A DNA stretch of 64,000 nt. Origin: Takakia lepidozioides (taxonomy: Eukaryota; Streptophyta; Takakiopsida; Takakiales; Takakiaceae). Both the position numbers and the translations under genes were made by a program. The DNA is taken from positions 37,324,001 through 37,388,000 of the forward strand of contig CM060733.1 of assembly GCA_030704615.1 (NCBI GenBank). Reading direction: 5' to 3'. Shown in pieces: positions 1 to 10,996 of this stretch; within the stretch, counting starts at the first letter, position 1, and every line of letters starts with the position of its first letter. The notes beneath the pieces are model-generated. The model saw nothing but the letters and a program-made list of their open reading frames with translations, was not told the origin of the DNA and searched no databases.

Positions 1-1613
1 CGATAGGTTCTGCAGCCTGCTTAGAGTACTTCAATTATATCCGATGGTAGGCAGGTTATATTTCAGTTATAACAAAGACCTGACTTGAAATATCACCGTA
101 GGTTATGATTTGTTTATGAATTGGCAAATAACCTAACCACACATATTATTCAAAATTTCATAACCGTAACCTACAAATAATCTTCATTCAAATGTACATA
201 TTTCACCTAGAACCGGAGGTTATTACTGTGTGAGTCAACTTGTATAACCTGAACCTCATGAGCTTTGAAAAAAATGATAACCGACCAACATTGGAAATGC
301 CTAACCACCTCCAAACCACACCAAATTGCAGTATGGTTGCTGGCGATGAGATAAATACTAAGGGGCGAGCAGTTGAAGTTGGGAGGGGTAGGTAGTTTAA
401 TCCAACTTCAGTATTTCAGTATTCAGTACTTCAGTATTTCAGGACCAATAGCACTTTCTGTGCATGTGTTGCAGTCTTGAAAGTTTTGCATGCTGGAAGT
501 GGATGCTTGTAGTTTTTATTTTATTTACTGGAACCTATCTTTATGCTTGGTTTTTCTTCCACTTTTCAGTGCCGTATGATGCATGTGGGGCTCAAACATC
601 ATACCCGGCTCAAACATCATACCCGTATACATACCACCCCCGTAAGTGAATTCAATTTCAGACCTAACTCCTATCTGGAATCTAGGTATGTCCCACATGG
701 CAATACTAATACCAGCCACCACATAACCCTACCCACGCCCACTGTGGATCTACACTGGGCCCTACTAGCTTGGCCTTAGAGGTCCATTAGGCATCTAGGA
801 CCAGTACAGCATTGGTCTAATTTTCCATACCCAAACAAGCTCAATTACAAATACATTTGCAATTTTTAAAAAGAAATACAGAAAGGGGAGGTAGCCCTTG
901 AGAACTTTACTGATAATTATTGAAGGGAAAAAAGTTAAAACCCTTGATGCCCGAAGGCGGCCATGAGGCACAGGCAATTTACATGATAAATGTAATTAGA
1001 TCAATACCTACAATAAATTTAATATTCTTTGAAAAGATAACCACGTTTGAAATTACCGGAGGAAAACTAATTATAAAAACCCTCGTAGTGCATGAGACAA
1101 AAAATCCATATATATATATATATATCAAGAAACACTTGGATTTTGGATGAATAATCCGAAATAATCATGGCAATTTTGGACAATTTTGGCAATTTTCTAT
1201 ACAGGAAAAGAGAAATCCCCGCCGACAGAAGTTCGGTATTCTCTCGGAGACTACTCCGAAGACTACTTCTTTACGTCAAAAAAAAAAGTAGTCTTGGAAG
1301 TAGTCTTCTTCAGAAGTAGTCTTTTTACAATACTCTTTCTTTTTGGTTGGACCGTGAGTTTGATCCTATTGTACTTTTCCCACTGAAGTGACACTTTTGA
1401 TATTCTAACTTCTTTTCCAATAAAGTGAAGAACAAGATATGGATGAAAAAGTGATCATAGACCATGGGAAATGATGAAAATCTTTAAAACAAAATGATAA
1501 TTTGATGAGTTGTCTTAAAAATAATTATGATCTTGCCATAATTAAAGGAAGATGAAGCATAAAGTAGTTTATAAAAGAAGAACAATTACCACAGTTAAAA
1601 AATGGCATGATCA
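1..1613. other. gene-poor AT-rich stretch
   Basis: No coding exon is recognisable. Open frames here are short and resemble no family I know. There is a short tandem of a GCTCAAACATCATACCC unit near 590-632, a short TA run near 1108-1125, and repeated AGTAGTCTT words near 1250-1325. I see no gene. Confidence 0.5.
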
Positions 1614-2248
1614 CCACAAGTCGGTAGCTCAATTGGATAGAGGTTGGGACGTGCTCAAGTGAGCACAAGCACATATTCCGAATATTCCTAAGATGCCTTC
1701 AGAATATTCGACAGCAAAATGAAAATTGAGAAACTAAAACATTTGCGAGACTATTTTTAACTGCTCACATAGGCCCTCACAACAACACTTAAGAAACCAG
1801 TAAACCCTATACATGATAAACATATTACCCTATAGGCGCGAGATTTCCTTGCGCTATGCTCACCAATTGCGAAATTGAAAGATAGATCAGATAGTTTATC
1901 GTTTTGGTGCAACTGTACCCTATAAATGCACCATGCCTCAAACATGTAACTCCTATGACCGCGGTTTAAAAACATACAACTCCCATGACCGTGGGTTGTG
2001 CTCACTTTAGCATAGCATACCAGCCCCCAATTGGATAGAGCACTAAGTGCCGCCCAAGTGATTATGGTAATTAGTCAAATTAGTCCTGCTACTTATCAGG
2101 TGTGGTATGATCTTGGGCGGTGTCCCTTGTGCTCACCTCATGGCGAGGTTACTTTGAAAGAGGTTATTTTCTCCTCTTACTATAATTATGGGGTCTGATT
2201 TACAAGCAGTTGTGCACCCGAGTTTCCCTGTATAAAAAATTAAAAAAA
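1614..2248 (+). mobile_element. tRNA-derived SINE copy with internal insertion
   Basis: A tRNA-like head with a box A (GGTAGCTCAATTGG, 1623-1636) is followed, after an interruption, by the same body and tail seen in the copies at 18.5 kb and 53.7 kb. Shared landmarks are a GGCGGTGTCCC word, a GAAAGAGGTTATTTTCTCCTC word and an A-rich end. The copy is bounded by a perfect 12-bp direct repeat, ATGGCATGATCA, at 1602-1613 and 2249-2260, which is the expected mark of target-primed retroposition. The head is split by a 385-bp insertion at 1643-2027. Confidence 0.8.
1643..2027. mobile_element. 385-bp insertion inside the SINE
   Basis: The SINE word CAATTGGATAGAG occurs at 1630-1642 and again at 2028-2040, so the 385 bases between are an insertion with a 13-bp target duplication. 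Both ends contain AAGTGAGCACAA in opposite orientation, at about 1658-1669 and 1996-2007, giving short imperfect inverted ends. No coding capacity is visible. Short inverted ends suggest a MITE, perhaps MULE-derived, although 13 bp is longer than the usual MULE duplication. A retroposon without a tail is the alternative. Confidence 0.6.
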
Positions 2249-2260
2249 ATGGCATGATCA

Positions 2261-3362
2261 TAGAATTTTCTTCTTTGATCTTTAATTGAGGGGCATAAAC
2301 CTTGGGGAGTACTCAAGTCTACAGTTCTTTGCAAAAGCTCTGAGAAAAGGATAGCAAAATTTCTCTTACAAGAATTTGACTCATTTGTGGGGCCAATGCG
2401 GACCTTCAAACTTGCGAGACTTGCATTCCCCAATGCCGGAGGCTTGCCTAATTTGTGGCTCTCACTCTTGGAACCGTTGGGAAATTCAAAACTTGAAGAT
2501 GAAGGTTTTTTCTGTGTTTTTTCTTTTGGAAAATGGGACTGAATGCCCAGAAACTTTACAAAACAAGGAAAAAATAACCTTGTGAATCAACACGTACAAT
2601 GGATGCACCCTCCCACATTTCTCAAACTAACTTTAGTAACCAGCAAACGAAAAGCAAAAATGAAAGTAGACAGCAAAGGAAAACCTTTTATTTTATTTAA
2701 ATAAAAAATAAAATAAAAAACTAAGGACTAGAAGGCATGAGAAGAAGAGAAATGCTGCCGCCCCTCTTACTTTTAAATGATCTCCCAAAGGACAAGTGCG
2801 CTTTAGACTTTCCTTTCCTAAAACTACGACGGTGTCTTCCTACTTCTCCCCATCCCCGGACGAGCACCTAGTACTAAGAGAACTCCGAGTCCGGAGGGAG
2901 GGTGTCATTCCCGGTAATACGTGAGTTATGTGAATGTCTGGTGCAGATGATATTGCCGTTCCCCCGGCACCGCAAAATGTAGCGAGAAGCTGCACTCTCG
3001 TGTTGCACAAGGTTAATTTGATCAACGGGGACTCGAGGCTCCGGCCCTTGTTTTTTTTTTCACAAAACCTGAGGGACTCCCGCCCGGCCAAGTTTCTTCA
3101 ATTGCTTAAGGGAAATTAAAAAAAAGAAAAACGAAAAACAGAAATAGAAAGATAAAAGAGGGGTCATCGGATCATCCATCTGCAAGGCAAGCTGCTACTT
3201 TCATTCATCCGAAGTCCTCCGGCACGTGTGAATAAGGGAACAGGAAGGGGAACGGAAACGTGTAGGAGAGCAAGCGGCAGGCCTCAAGGAAGGAGAGAAG
3301 GCGAGAGACAAGGCAGGCGAAGAGAGCAGGGATGCTGCCCCGTGCGGTCACGACGGTGTGGA
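2261..3362. other. upstream region and 5' leader of ATG4
   Basis: No separate gene is recognisable. The stretch ends in the G-rich leader of the ATG4 gene. The open frame that contains ATG4 exon 1 extends back to about 3228 but has no ATG before 3363, so the upstream part is read as untranslated leader. Confidence 0.5.
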
Positions 3363-6300
3363 ATGAGGGGCTCCTCTTCATCCACCCTCAACACTCCCCC
3401 CTCACTGCCTGATCGATCTCTTGCCCAAGAGTTGGAGGGGGGTTCATCGGAGCCTGGAGGATCTCGGAAGGGATCAGCAATTGAGGAGGGAGGAGGCGAG
3501 ATAGCAGGTGGTGAGGAGGGGGAAACGGGAAAGGGTGAGCAATCAGCGTCTCTATGGTCGTCGCTGCTGTTGGGGACGCTTGCAATTTTTGAGGGAAGAG
3601 TGGATCCGGAGGGCGGAGACAAGGAGAGAGGGTCGGGGTTGCGACGGGGAGGGAAGGGGCGGTGGGGGTTGGCAGTGAGCAGGGTGGTGCGAAGCGGCCC
3701 TATGCGGCGCCTGCAGGAGCGATTACTGGGGCACAAGTGGACCACTGCAGCCGCTACACCGGGGAGCGCGATGTGGGTGCTTGGAGTCTGCTATAAGATT
3801 CCGTCGGACGTGAGCGATGAGTCCGTTGCAGCCCACATTCTTATGGAATTTCAGAGTGACTTCAGTTCCAGGCTTTGGCTCACTTACCGGCGAGGTTGGC
3901 CTTTCCTCTTTGGAGATGGATCAGTAATGGTTATTTGATCGTAGCTTTGCCGATGCGTTGAGAAATTGTGATGAACAATGGACGCCTTCAATGAAGTACA
4001 GTTCATGCGAACCTCTAAAATTGGGTTCCTGGATTTTTTGTATGCTTGTCCTTGAGGATTGTCCTTTGGGAAAACATTCTGTATGGAGTGGGGTGTGTGG
4101 AAACCAAGCATGCAGCTTGAAATTTGCTCCTCAAATTCTGGGGCTTTGAATTGTAAGTATTCAATTTTGAGATGCGATTTCTGCAACTGTAAAACTGCAC
4201 TTGGTGTATGTTGAAACATTTACAGTGAAGAGAACACATGCTTTTCTCCCACTCGTCCTCTTGCTGCTGTCGGAAATGCCCTGTGCCATCAGATGTTTCC
4301 GCTCGTCATGGGTGTCCGATGACAAGCGTCCCTGATATAATCTTCTGGTGATGGTATCACGTCTTGGATCTGAGGGTTTTGTTTGCATGCACAGTTCATT
4401 TCGGCGAAAGTAGATGAAATAATCCATCTTCGGAGAACTAGAATGATATCAACACTGTCCTAGGGTCATAGTTCAAAGCTTGTCCATATTCCTCTTTATG
4501 AGGCAAGGTTTGTGCAATTAATGCATACTGTGAGAGGTCAGCGCCACAAGGTCTGCTAAGGATATTCAAGGCAGTAGACTGAAAGCTGCAAGCTACAAAG
4601 CAATGGGTTGAAACAGAAAGAGACAGACATAGGTATCTGGAGTGCTGGGCTAGACTTAAGTAATAGTGCTTCAACTCGGTTTATCAGGTGGGTGACTTAC
4701 ACAGGGTCAGTCAGTAGTGCAACCAGGGCTGCTTGTGCCTGATATTGATTGGGCCCAATTACAGAAGGCAATGCCTCCAACCTTGGCTGCCTCAACAAGG
4801 AGTGTGGCCTCCAAGACACAAGTACCAAGAAGTGTCAGCTTTGCCAGATCATTGGTTTTACAATTTGAACCCAATACCACCCACAAGCAGAATATTTTTG
4901 AAAGATGGTGTTGGAAATGAACAGGTTGGACACTGATGGCGATTTTACAGGCAATACGAAGATAGTGTGGACAGTCCTAGCCATGAGATCAATTTTTTTG
5001 TAGATAAGCTGTACTTGATTTCTCTGCATATTTTCAGACTGACTCATTGGTTTGAATAATTAAACGTTTGGTCCAGTTGCTTTGATGGCTGTACCCGCCA
5101 GCAAAACATATTCGTGGTTGGTTATCGGAAATCAGCAGTATGATGTCTTCTGGGTTGACATATCTGATTGGTCCAAAATTTCTAATGCCATCTTAAGCAT
5201 GCTTGTTGTCATAGCCCAAGCTACGTAACGTCACCATAACCTTTGATGGGTAATTTGATTGTCGCAGGCTTTGACTCATTGGGTCAATCAAAGTTGACGA
5301 GTGATGTGGGATGGGGGTGCATGCTCCGGAGCGGCCAGATGCTTTTAGCTCAGGTGACGCCCTCTTTCCCTTTTCATCTTGTATTTTTGTTCGTTAGGGT
5401 GCTTTTGCTGGAAAGTCGATGAGAATCTCATCACTAGTATTGTGAATGGAGGAGTGCGGCTGCTATCTTGTTCAAGTTACATCCCAATTGTTATGGCAGC
5501 GCTTTATTTTCTGCCAGTCGTCCTCCCTCTCCATGTCAGGAAGACGAAAGCATTGCTGGGCGTCAACTATTAGATGCTGGAGTATATAGGTGTTTGTGTG
5601 AGGGAGAAACACTATGCACCAGGCATGTTAGCCAAATCTTGAAAATGACCCATGCTGGGTTTGGACAGAGCAGAATGGGAACCACTACTCATCACTGAAG
5701 GTTTACTTCAGTGGTGGGAACTGCTCGAGCAAAGATGTTCGTTCCCTCTAGCAAGTTCTTTCCTATAGTATCGATTGATGAGGACACAGACAGACAGACA
5801 GACAGAATGTACTCATGAGACATTTTCCTTAGCCTCGTCGCCATAGACCCTGCACCCAGTTTGGGTGGAACAAGAGGGAACAGACTGTCTTTGTGAGGGG
5901 CTCACTCCAGTAGTGGGACTTACATTGCTATAAACAATTGGTTTGGGCTTTGTAGATTTCCTCTAGAAAAGCCTTCACACAAGCTTCAATCTGCTTTACG
6001 TGAGCTGCCCAGCAATTAGATCCCAACAGGGCCAGGACTTTAGGCTCAGCCTCAAGATCTCGAAAGTTGGTGAACAGAGGGCAAGGACTATGTTGACTAG
6101 ATGGTCCTGAAGAGGGTCGCTCTCTGATGAGAATACCCCGGACATTGTAACAGAGTATGGATATTCTCTTCAGGCTACCTGCACATTGGGCATTGACAAT
6201 TTCTCTTTCCTCTCTGCATAGGTAGACTCCCCTCCTGAGACAGAAAGACAGAGCAGTAATGAGGAACAGAATGTACTCATAAGACGTTGTTTGCTGTAGC

Positions 6301-9300
6301 CTTGAGGAGTAGTATTGAGGAACAGAGAAAGAATAGAAGAGGACTAGTTTTGGTTTGAACTTCATTTCAAATCTCGGTCTCATGCCCGGAGTCTTTTAGG
6401 TGGCTTATTTCTTCAGCCACTTGTTCACTTCAGCTTCTTCACTTCTGAGCAATATTTCCTCAGCCTTAGCCCCAGTCTCCTCCATTGACTTCTCGAAGAG
6501 AGGCTTGAGATATTCAATGAATCACGATTACATCCTCTTTTGTCAGAACTCAGAACAGGTGGTCTTACTTCCAAGGGAGAAGAGCAACAATGTTGAGTAC
6601 CTTGTCTTATCCATTAGAGCCTTTGGTACGATCATCCTGCATAAAATTCATCTCTTCTTCAGATCAAGATGGGCACTGAATTGCAACTTATGCACAGGAA
6701 AGCTGTTAATGAGCTGTGATCTATCATGGGCACCAAGTACTATTGCTTTGAGGCTATCCCTATGCTTGGAATTACCCTCCTAAAATCAGATCCATATTTT
6801 TAAGCTTGGTTTAGAGGCCTGGAGCAACGCAGATCTTTTCACTGGCAAGTTTATCCCTCTGACGTTAAGCACATCTATCATCTTTGTTCTTCCCATTTTT
6901 GCCCTATCTGTACCCTTTGAAGTGAGCCTTCAGGCTGCCATGCGAGGAGAAACCAAGTCTTATTATAGGTGTGACTGGGTTTCTTCCTATCTGCTTATGA
7001 CCACTGTCCACTTTGCCTCTTTGCAGCTCCTGTAGACTTTCTGCATTATCTCCAAGGGCTTCAAAAATCATCTGCAATCACCATGGTCAGGATGGGAGGG
7101 CAGAGAGATAGAGAGGAGGGTTGATACCCTTCTGCGATTCTCACTGGTGGAGCCCAACGGGGGCCCAATAAGCTCTTGCCAGATCACAGCTTAAATCGTG
7201 TCTTTGTAAGCAATAAATTTGGTTGGATGTGGCAGGCACTTATTTGCCATCATTTGGGAAGGTCTTGGCGGCGAGAAAGCGACCAGGTGAGGCTCTTCAT
7301 ATGCAGCCCTAATTTCAATGGTCAATCTGCAGCAAAATGTAACACTGGATGTATTTTGGATAGGGCAAGAAGTCAGATTTCACTTTATTGAGTCTGTGTG
7401 CCAAAACCTTATGGAAGTTTTTGTGATGCAGCCATGCTCGCAGGAGTACCTCCAAATTGTGCAAAGCTTTGGGGACTCGCCAGCTGACTCATGCCCCTTT
7501 TCAATCCATAATCTATTGGAGGTGGGAAGCCCCTATGGCTTGGCTGCAGGGGCATGGCTGGGGCCTTATGCACTTTGTAGAACAATTGAAGCCCTTGCTG
7601 AGGCAGACAGGGAGGGAAGAGAGAAGGCGGTTGGTTGCCAGGTTCTGCCCATGGCAGTGTATGTTGTTTCTGGGGATGCCGATGGCGAGAGAGGGGGAGC
7701 CCCAGTTCTTTGTGTGGAGGATGTTACCCAGTTGTGCTCCAAGTGGGGAGAGCCTCCTGGAGAGTGGGCCCCCCTTTTGGTGCTTGTGCCTCTTGTCCTT
7801 GGCCTAGACAAGGTCAACCCTCGGTCAGTTACATTCATCTTTCTATTTTGAGTTATTTTCTTGCACTCAACAAATATTTGATGTGTGATTCCTTTCCGAA
7901 GTCTATCCAAGACTAGTATTTCTGCATACGACAGTGGAAGTAGTAAAACTGTTGTTGCTAGTTGTCATGACATGAAATTTTTCAGTTGCAATTACTGACC
8001 CTTCACTGTTACCTTTCCAATGCAGTCAGTGTGTCTTCTGTTACATTATATGTCCAAACATTCAGACAGAAATTATCATACCAAATCAATATTTTGGTGA
8101 ATGTCTTTTTGAGGGCGATTTAGACAGCCCAGCCGAGATGGAAATCCCACTACTGGGGTCTATTTTCTTTTCCTTACATAGATGCTCTATTGAAGGCCAT
8201 TTGGAAATATCTGAGATAGGGATGCTTGGCCACATGGTATGGATGATCTTCTTTGGTGTTTGAATTGTTGGTTCCTTTAAGCAGTTGATGATGATCAGAC
8301 GGGTGAGGACAGGTATTTGCCTTCTTTGAAAGCGACTTTCAGCTTCCCACAGAGCCTCGGCATCCTAGGTGGCAAGCCAGGCGCTTCAACCTATCTTGTC
8401 GGCGTCCAAGATGACCAGGCCCTGTATTTGGATCCCCATGAAGTTCAGCAGGTATAAGCTGCTCTCTCCCCCCCCCCCCCCCCTCTCTTCCTCTCTCTCT
8501 CTCTCTCTCTTTACATATATACAAGTTATATGGATTGGTGAGAGACAATCATCAAGTCTATACTGCAATCCACGCTCAAGATGAAGCTGTGCTCGTTGTT
8601 TCTATTCATGTCTATTTTGTCCCTGCTTCTTTTCTTCCTTTTTGCTTTTTCTTGTCTGTGTTTTCCTTTTCATTCTCTAACCTTTGGTAGATCTTCTCAG
8701 TACTATAATTGTAACTATGGAGATATCTACTTCTAAGGAATGTTTATGAATTATACTGCTGGGGTCTAATTGAGCAGCTCACACACAGCAGATTGATTCT
8801 TTTGTAAAGCGCTTTCTAGAGGAAGTCTGGAAAGCCCAAACTAATTGCTTATGTCAAGGTAAGTCCCACTACTATGGTAGTGTCTGTTCCCTCTTGGTCC
8901 ACCCAAAGTGGGTGCCGGTCTATGGCCATAAGGCAACGGCAAACAATGTCTTATGAGTACATTCTTTACATATGTATGACTGCTGGGTGCTAGCCCTTTT
9001 TGTCCCATCCCTTCACCCTGTCTCTTCCCCCTTTCTGCTAACTGCAAACAGTGGAGGGTCTAATAAGCTTATGATTCTTTCTGTGGCGACTTTTCTGTTT
9101 TTCCACCTCTAATCCACTTGTTCCCCTGTACTACTCAATGAACAGTGTCTCATGCGTTTGGGGTGCTGCTGGATTGAAGTTTGATCCTTGTGAAGGACAA
9201 ACTGTAGGCTGTGCATAATATCCTGTCTGTCTTCCTGTGCCTCCCTGTTTCTATAGCAAAAATTGATTGCAGGTCATTATGTGGCACCTGCCAGCTGCCG

Positions 9301-10996
9301 ATGCCAGTCTAGCATCAAACTCCAACAATAATACTTGGAACCATGGTATGCTCCAGATGCAGCTCTAGTGTGATGGTTTGTGTGAGGTTGCTAAGCTTGG
9401 TTGTGATGGACAGGTTGTGCGCGTATTGCCTGACTACCCAGAGGTGGATACCAGCTCTTATCACTGCAGGTAAGCTGCAAATTGGCTGAACCCCATGGCT
9501 TAAGAGTATTGTGCTATTTTATGAGGTGTAAAGGTATGTCAGAAGCTAGTGTTAAGAGTTGTGGGAGCACTGGCAGCAGTTCAAGGCTCTCTTATGCACC
9601 TTCAGGGTTAATACTGGACATTCTCTACACCTCACAGGCAGTCCCAGGGAGGTCTACTCAGTATAACATGAGTATCGGGGTAATCCTTCATCCCTAGGGC
9701 AGCTTACAAGCTTAACATGGTGTGGTCCTGAACCATGCAACACAATGTGACAAAGCTAGTGCTGTTTGAGCATATATTTCAAGATGAGTCTGGAGTACCA
9801 GCACATGTTTTCGTTTCCTAGAGGTTATGAAGCAAAAAGTATCACAGAAGACTGACCGGGTGGGACTCCGGAAGGATGCAGTGTGGTGCGGCGTATGCCA
9901 CTGGACGCCATGGACCCCTCACTTGCCCTTGGCTTCTACTGCTGCAAGCGCGGTACGTATGTTTGCTAACTTTAGGGATGATTGGAGATCTCACTGGAAG
10001 GCTTTGCTATGACTCAATTTGAAATTGTAAACGTTGGGGTGTGTTTTTGTACAAGTCTACGGTTTGTAGTGTTATTTACTCCAAAGGTTCTGCTGCCACA
10101 GCATTTCTTTGCCTAAAGGCTACCATTCCAACCAGTGAAAATACAACCTGAAAGTGAGATAAGTTAAATAGAAGCCTTGAACTGCTGCCAGTGCTACCAC
10201 AACTCTTAAGACTAGCTTCTGACAGGCCTTTATACCTCATAGAAAAGCACAATACTCTTAAACCATGCGTTCAGCCAATTTGGTGATCAGAAGAGGTGGA
10301 TATCAGCTCTTGCAAATTGGCAAGAGTATCCACCTCTTGTAATCTGGAAGAGCTGGTATCTACCTCTGGGTAGCCAGGCAATACGCGCACAACCTGTGCA
10401 TCACAACTAAGCTTAGCAACCTCACGCAAACCATCACACTAGAGCTGCATCTGGAGTACCAAGGTTCCAAGTATTATTGTTGGAGTTTGACGATAGACTG
10501 GCAGCGGCAGCTGGCAGGTGCCATAGAAGGTTTTTGCCAGTGTGATAGGTTAGAAGTTTTTCTTTTTCGTTAACTTAAAGAATTTCTTGTCACAAGATGG
10601 AAGTCCCAACCTCAAAAGGTTTCCAATGAGCTCATCCATACAGCTGTAGGAGTATTAGGTGCCCAACAATTTGAGTTCTTCCCCACATAGGGGTCTCCTT
10701 GGTGGACTCTGACCTTTTACTAGCTCAAAGAGCAATTGTTTGTTTCACAAATGCTATGCTATAAACTTGGCTGAACATCAATTCCTGTGTGGTGATCAGA
10801 AGACTTTGAGGACCTGTGTACCCGGTCGTCCGAACTGGCGGAGCAGTCCAATGGTGCCCCTATGTTCACTGTCGCCCAGACATCCACTCGTCTGAAGCAA
10901 GCGGACAGCCTCGGGCATGGCAGCAAGCTAGCCCTGAATGTCCAGGAATCTCCCACCAGGGACCCTTCATCAGAAGAGGATTGGCAAATTCTTTGA
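3363..10996 (+). CDS. ATG4: ATG4 autophagy cysteine protease (8 exons)
   Basis: ATG4 trims the C terminus of ATG8 to expose its glycine and later removes ATG8 from phosphatidylethanolamine, in the cytosol and at autophagic membranes. Exons: 3363-3894, 5268-5353, 7236-7286, 7444-7823, 8313-8451, 9414-9469, 9882-9952 and 10800-10996. All phases agree and give 503 residues. The C54 peptidase core begins after an acidic, Gly/Ser-rich N-terminal extension of about 140 residues, with MWVLGVCYKI then DFSSRLWLTYRRG. The catalytic Cys is in SDVGWGCMLRS (about residue 195). The Asp and His are in YLDPH (about 390 and 392). The protein ends SSEEDWQIL, an acidic patch plus a WxxL motif of the kind that binds ATG8. 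The start is the first ATG in the frame. Introns 2 and 5 hold LINE pieces, and intron 7 holds an antisense copy of exon 6. No lesion is seen in the coding exons. Family assignment is secure; exon edges were placed by hand. Confidence 0.93.
5780..6383 (-). mobile_element. LINE 3'-end fragment in ATG4 intron 2
   Basis: On the minus strand an open segment contains NFRDLEAEPKVLALLGSNCW and a later block, VKAFLEEIYKAQTNCL. These match the C-terminal tail of the LINE fragment at 57.4-58.0 kb. The element ends in the family word GTACTCATGAGACA followed by a (GACA)n run at 5786-5805. A second, nested LINE end (GTACTCATAAGACG) is seen near 6270-6290. It is truncated and full of frame breaks, and it lies antisense to the host gene. 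Confidence 0.75.
8462..8515. repeat. C-tract plus (CT)n microsatellite
   Basis: A run of about 19 C is followed by CT repeats, shortly after the donor site of ATG4 exon 5 and inside intron 5. Confidence 0.9.
8770..8965 (+). mobile_element. LINE 3'-end fragment in ATG4 intron 5
   Basis: The plus strand reads QIDSFVKRFLEEVWKAQTNC and ends in GHKATANNVL then a stop. This is the same C-terminal tail as the minus-strand copy at 57.4 kb, which ends GHKARANNVL then a stop. The 3' word CTTATGAGTACATTCTT follows. Only the last few hundred bases of the element are present. Confidence 0.75.
9282..9590 (+). repeat. sense arm of an inverted duplication around ATG4 exon 6
   Basis: The end of intron 5, exon 6 (9414-9469) and the start of intron 6 recur in reverse complement at 10165-10524. 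Matching blocks include GGCACCTGCCAGCTGCC, CCAACAATAATACTTGGAAC, GTTGTGCGCGTATTGCC and AGCACTGGCAGCAGTTCAAG. By eye the best blocks agree at roughly nine bases in ten. Confidence 0.88.
10165..10524 (-). repeat. antisense arm with a decayed copy of ATG4 exon 6
   Basis: This is the reverse complement of 9282-9590, placed in intron 7. The exon-6 copy lies at about 10346-10393. It keeps the stretch coding RVLPGYPEVDTSS but has lost the TATCACTGCAG end with its splice donor. About 60 extra bases with repeated GAGGTGGATA-like words are inserted beside it. Because it lies antisense in the same transcription unit, the pre-mRNA could fold back on exon 6. Confidence 0.85.

Noticed and set aside
3228-3362. 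N-terminal extension of the ATG4 frame upstream of 3363
   Set aside because: The open frame has no ATG before 3363 and would need a GTG start; it is read as leader.
6400-6790. Upstream part of the LINE in ATG4 intron 2
   Set aside because: The minus strand has suggestive phrases but too many stops to recognise reverse transcriptase, so the LINE call was limited to 5780-6383.
9275-9360. Apparent extra ATG4 exon (VIMWHLPAADASL...) before exon 6
   Set aside because: It breaks the phase between exons 5 and 6, whereas exon 5 joined directly to 9414 gives the family sequence HEVQQVV...EVDTSSYHC. It is part of the inverted duplication.
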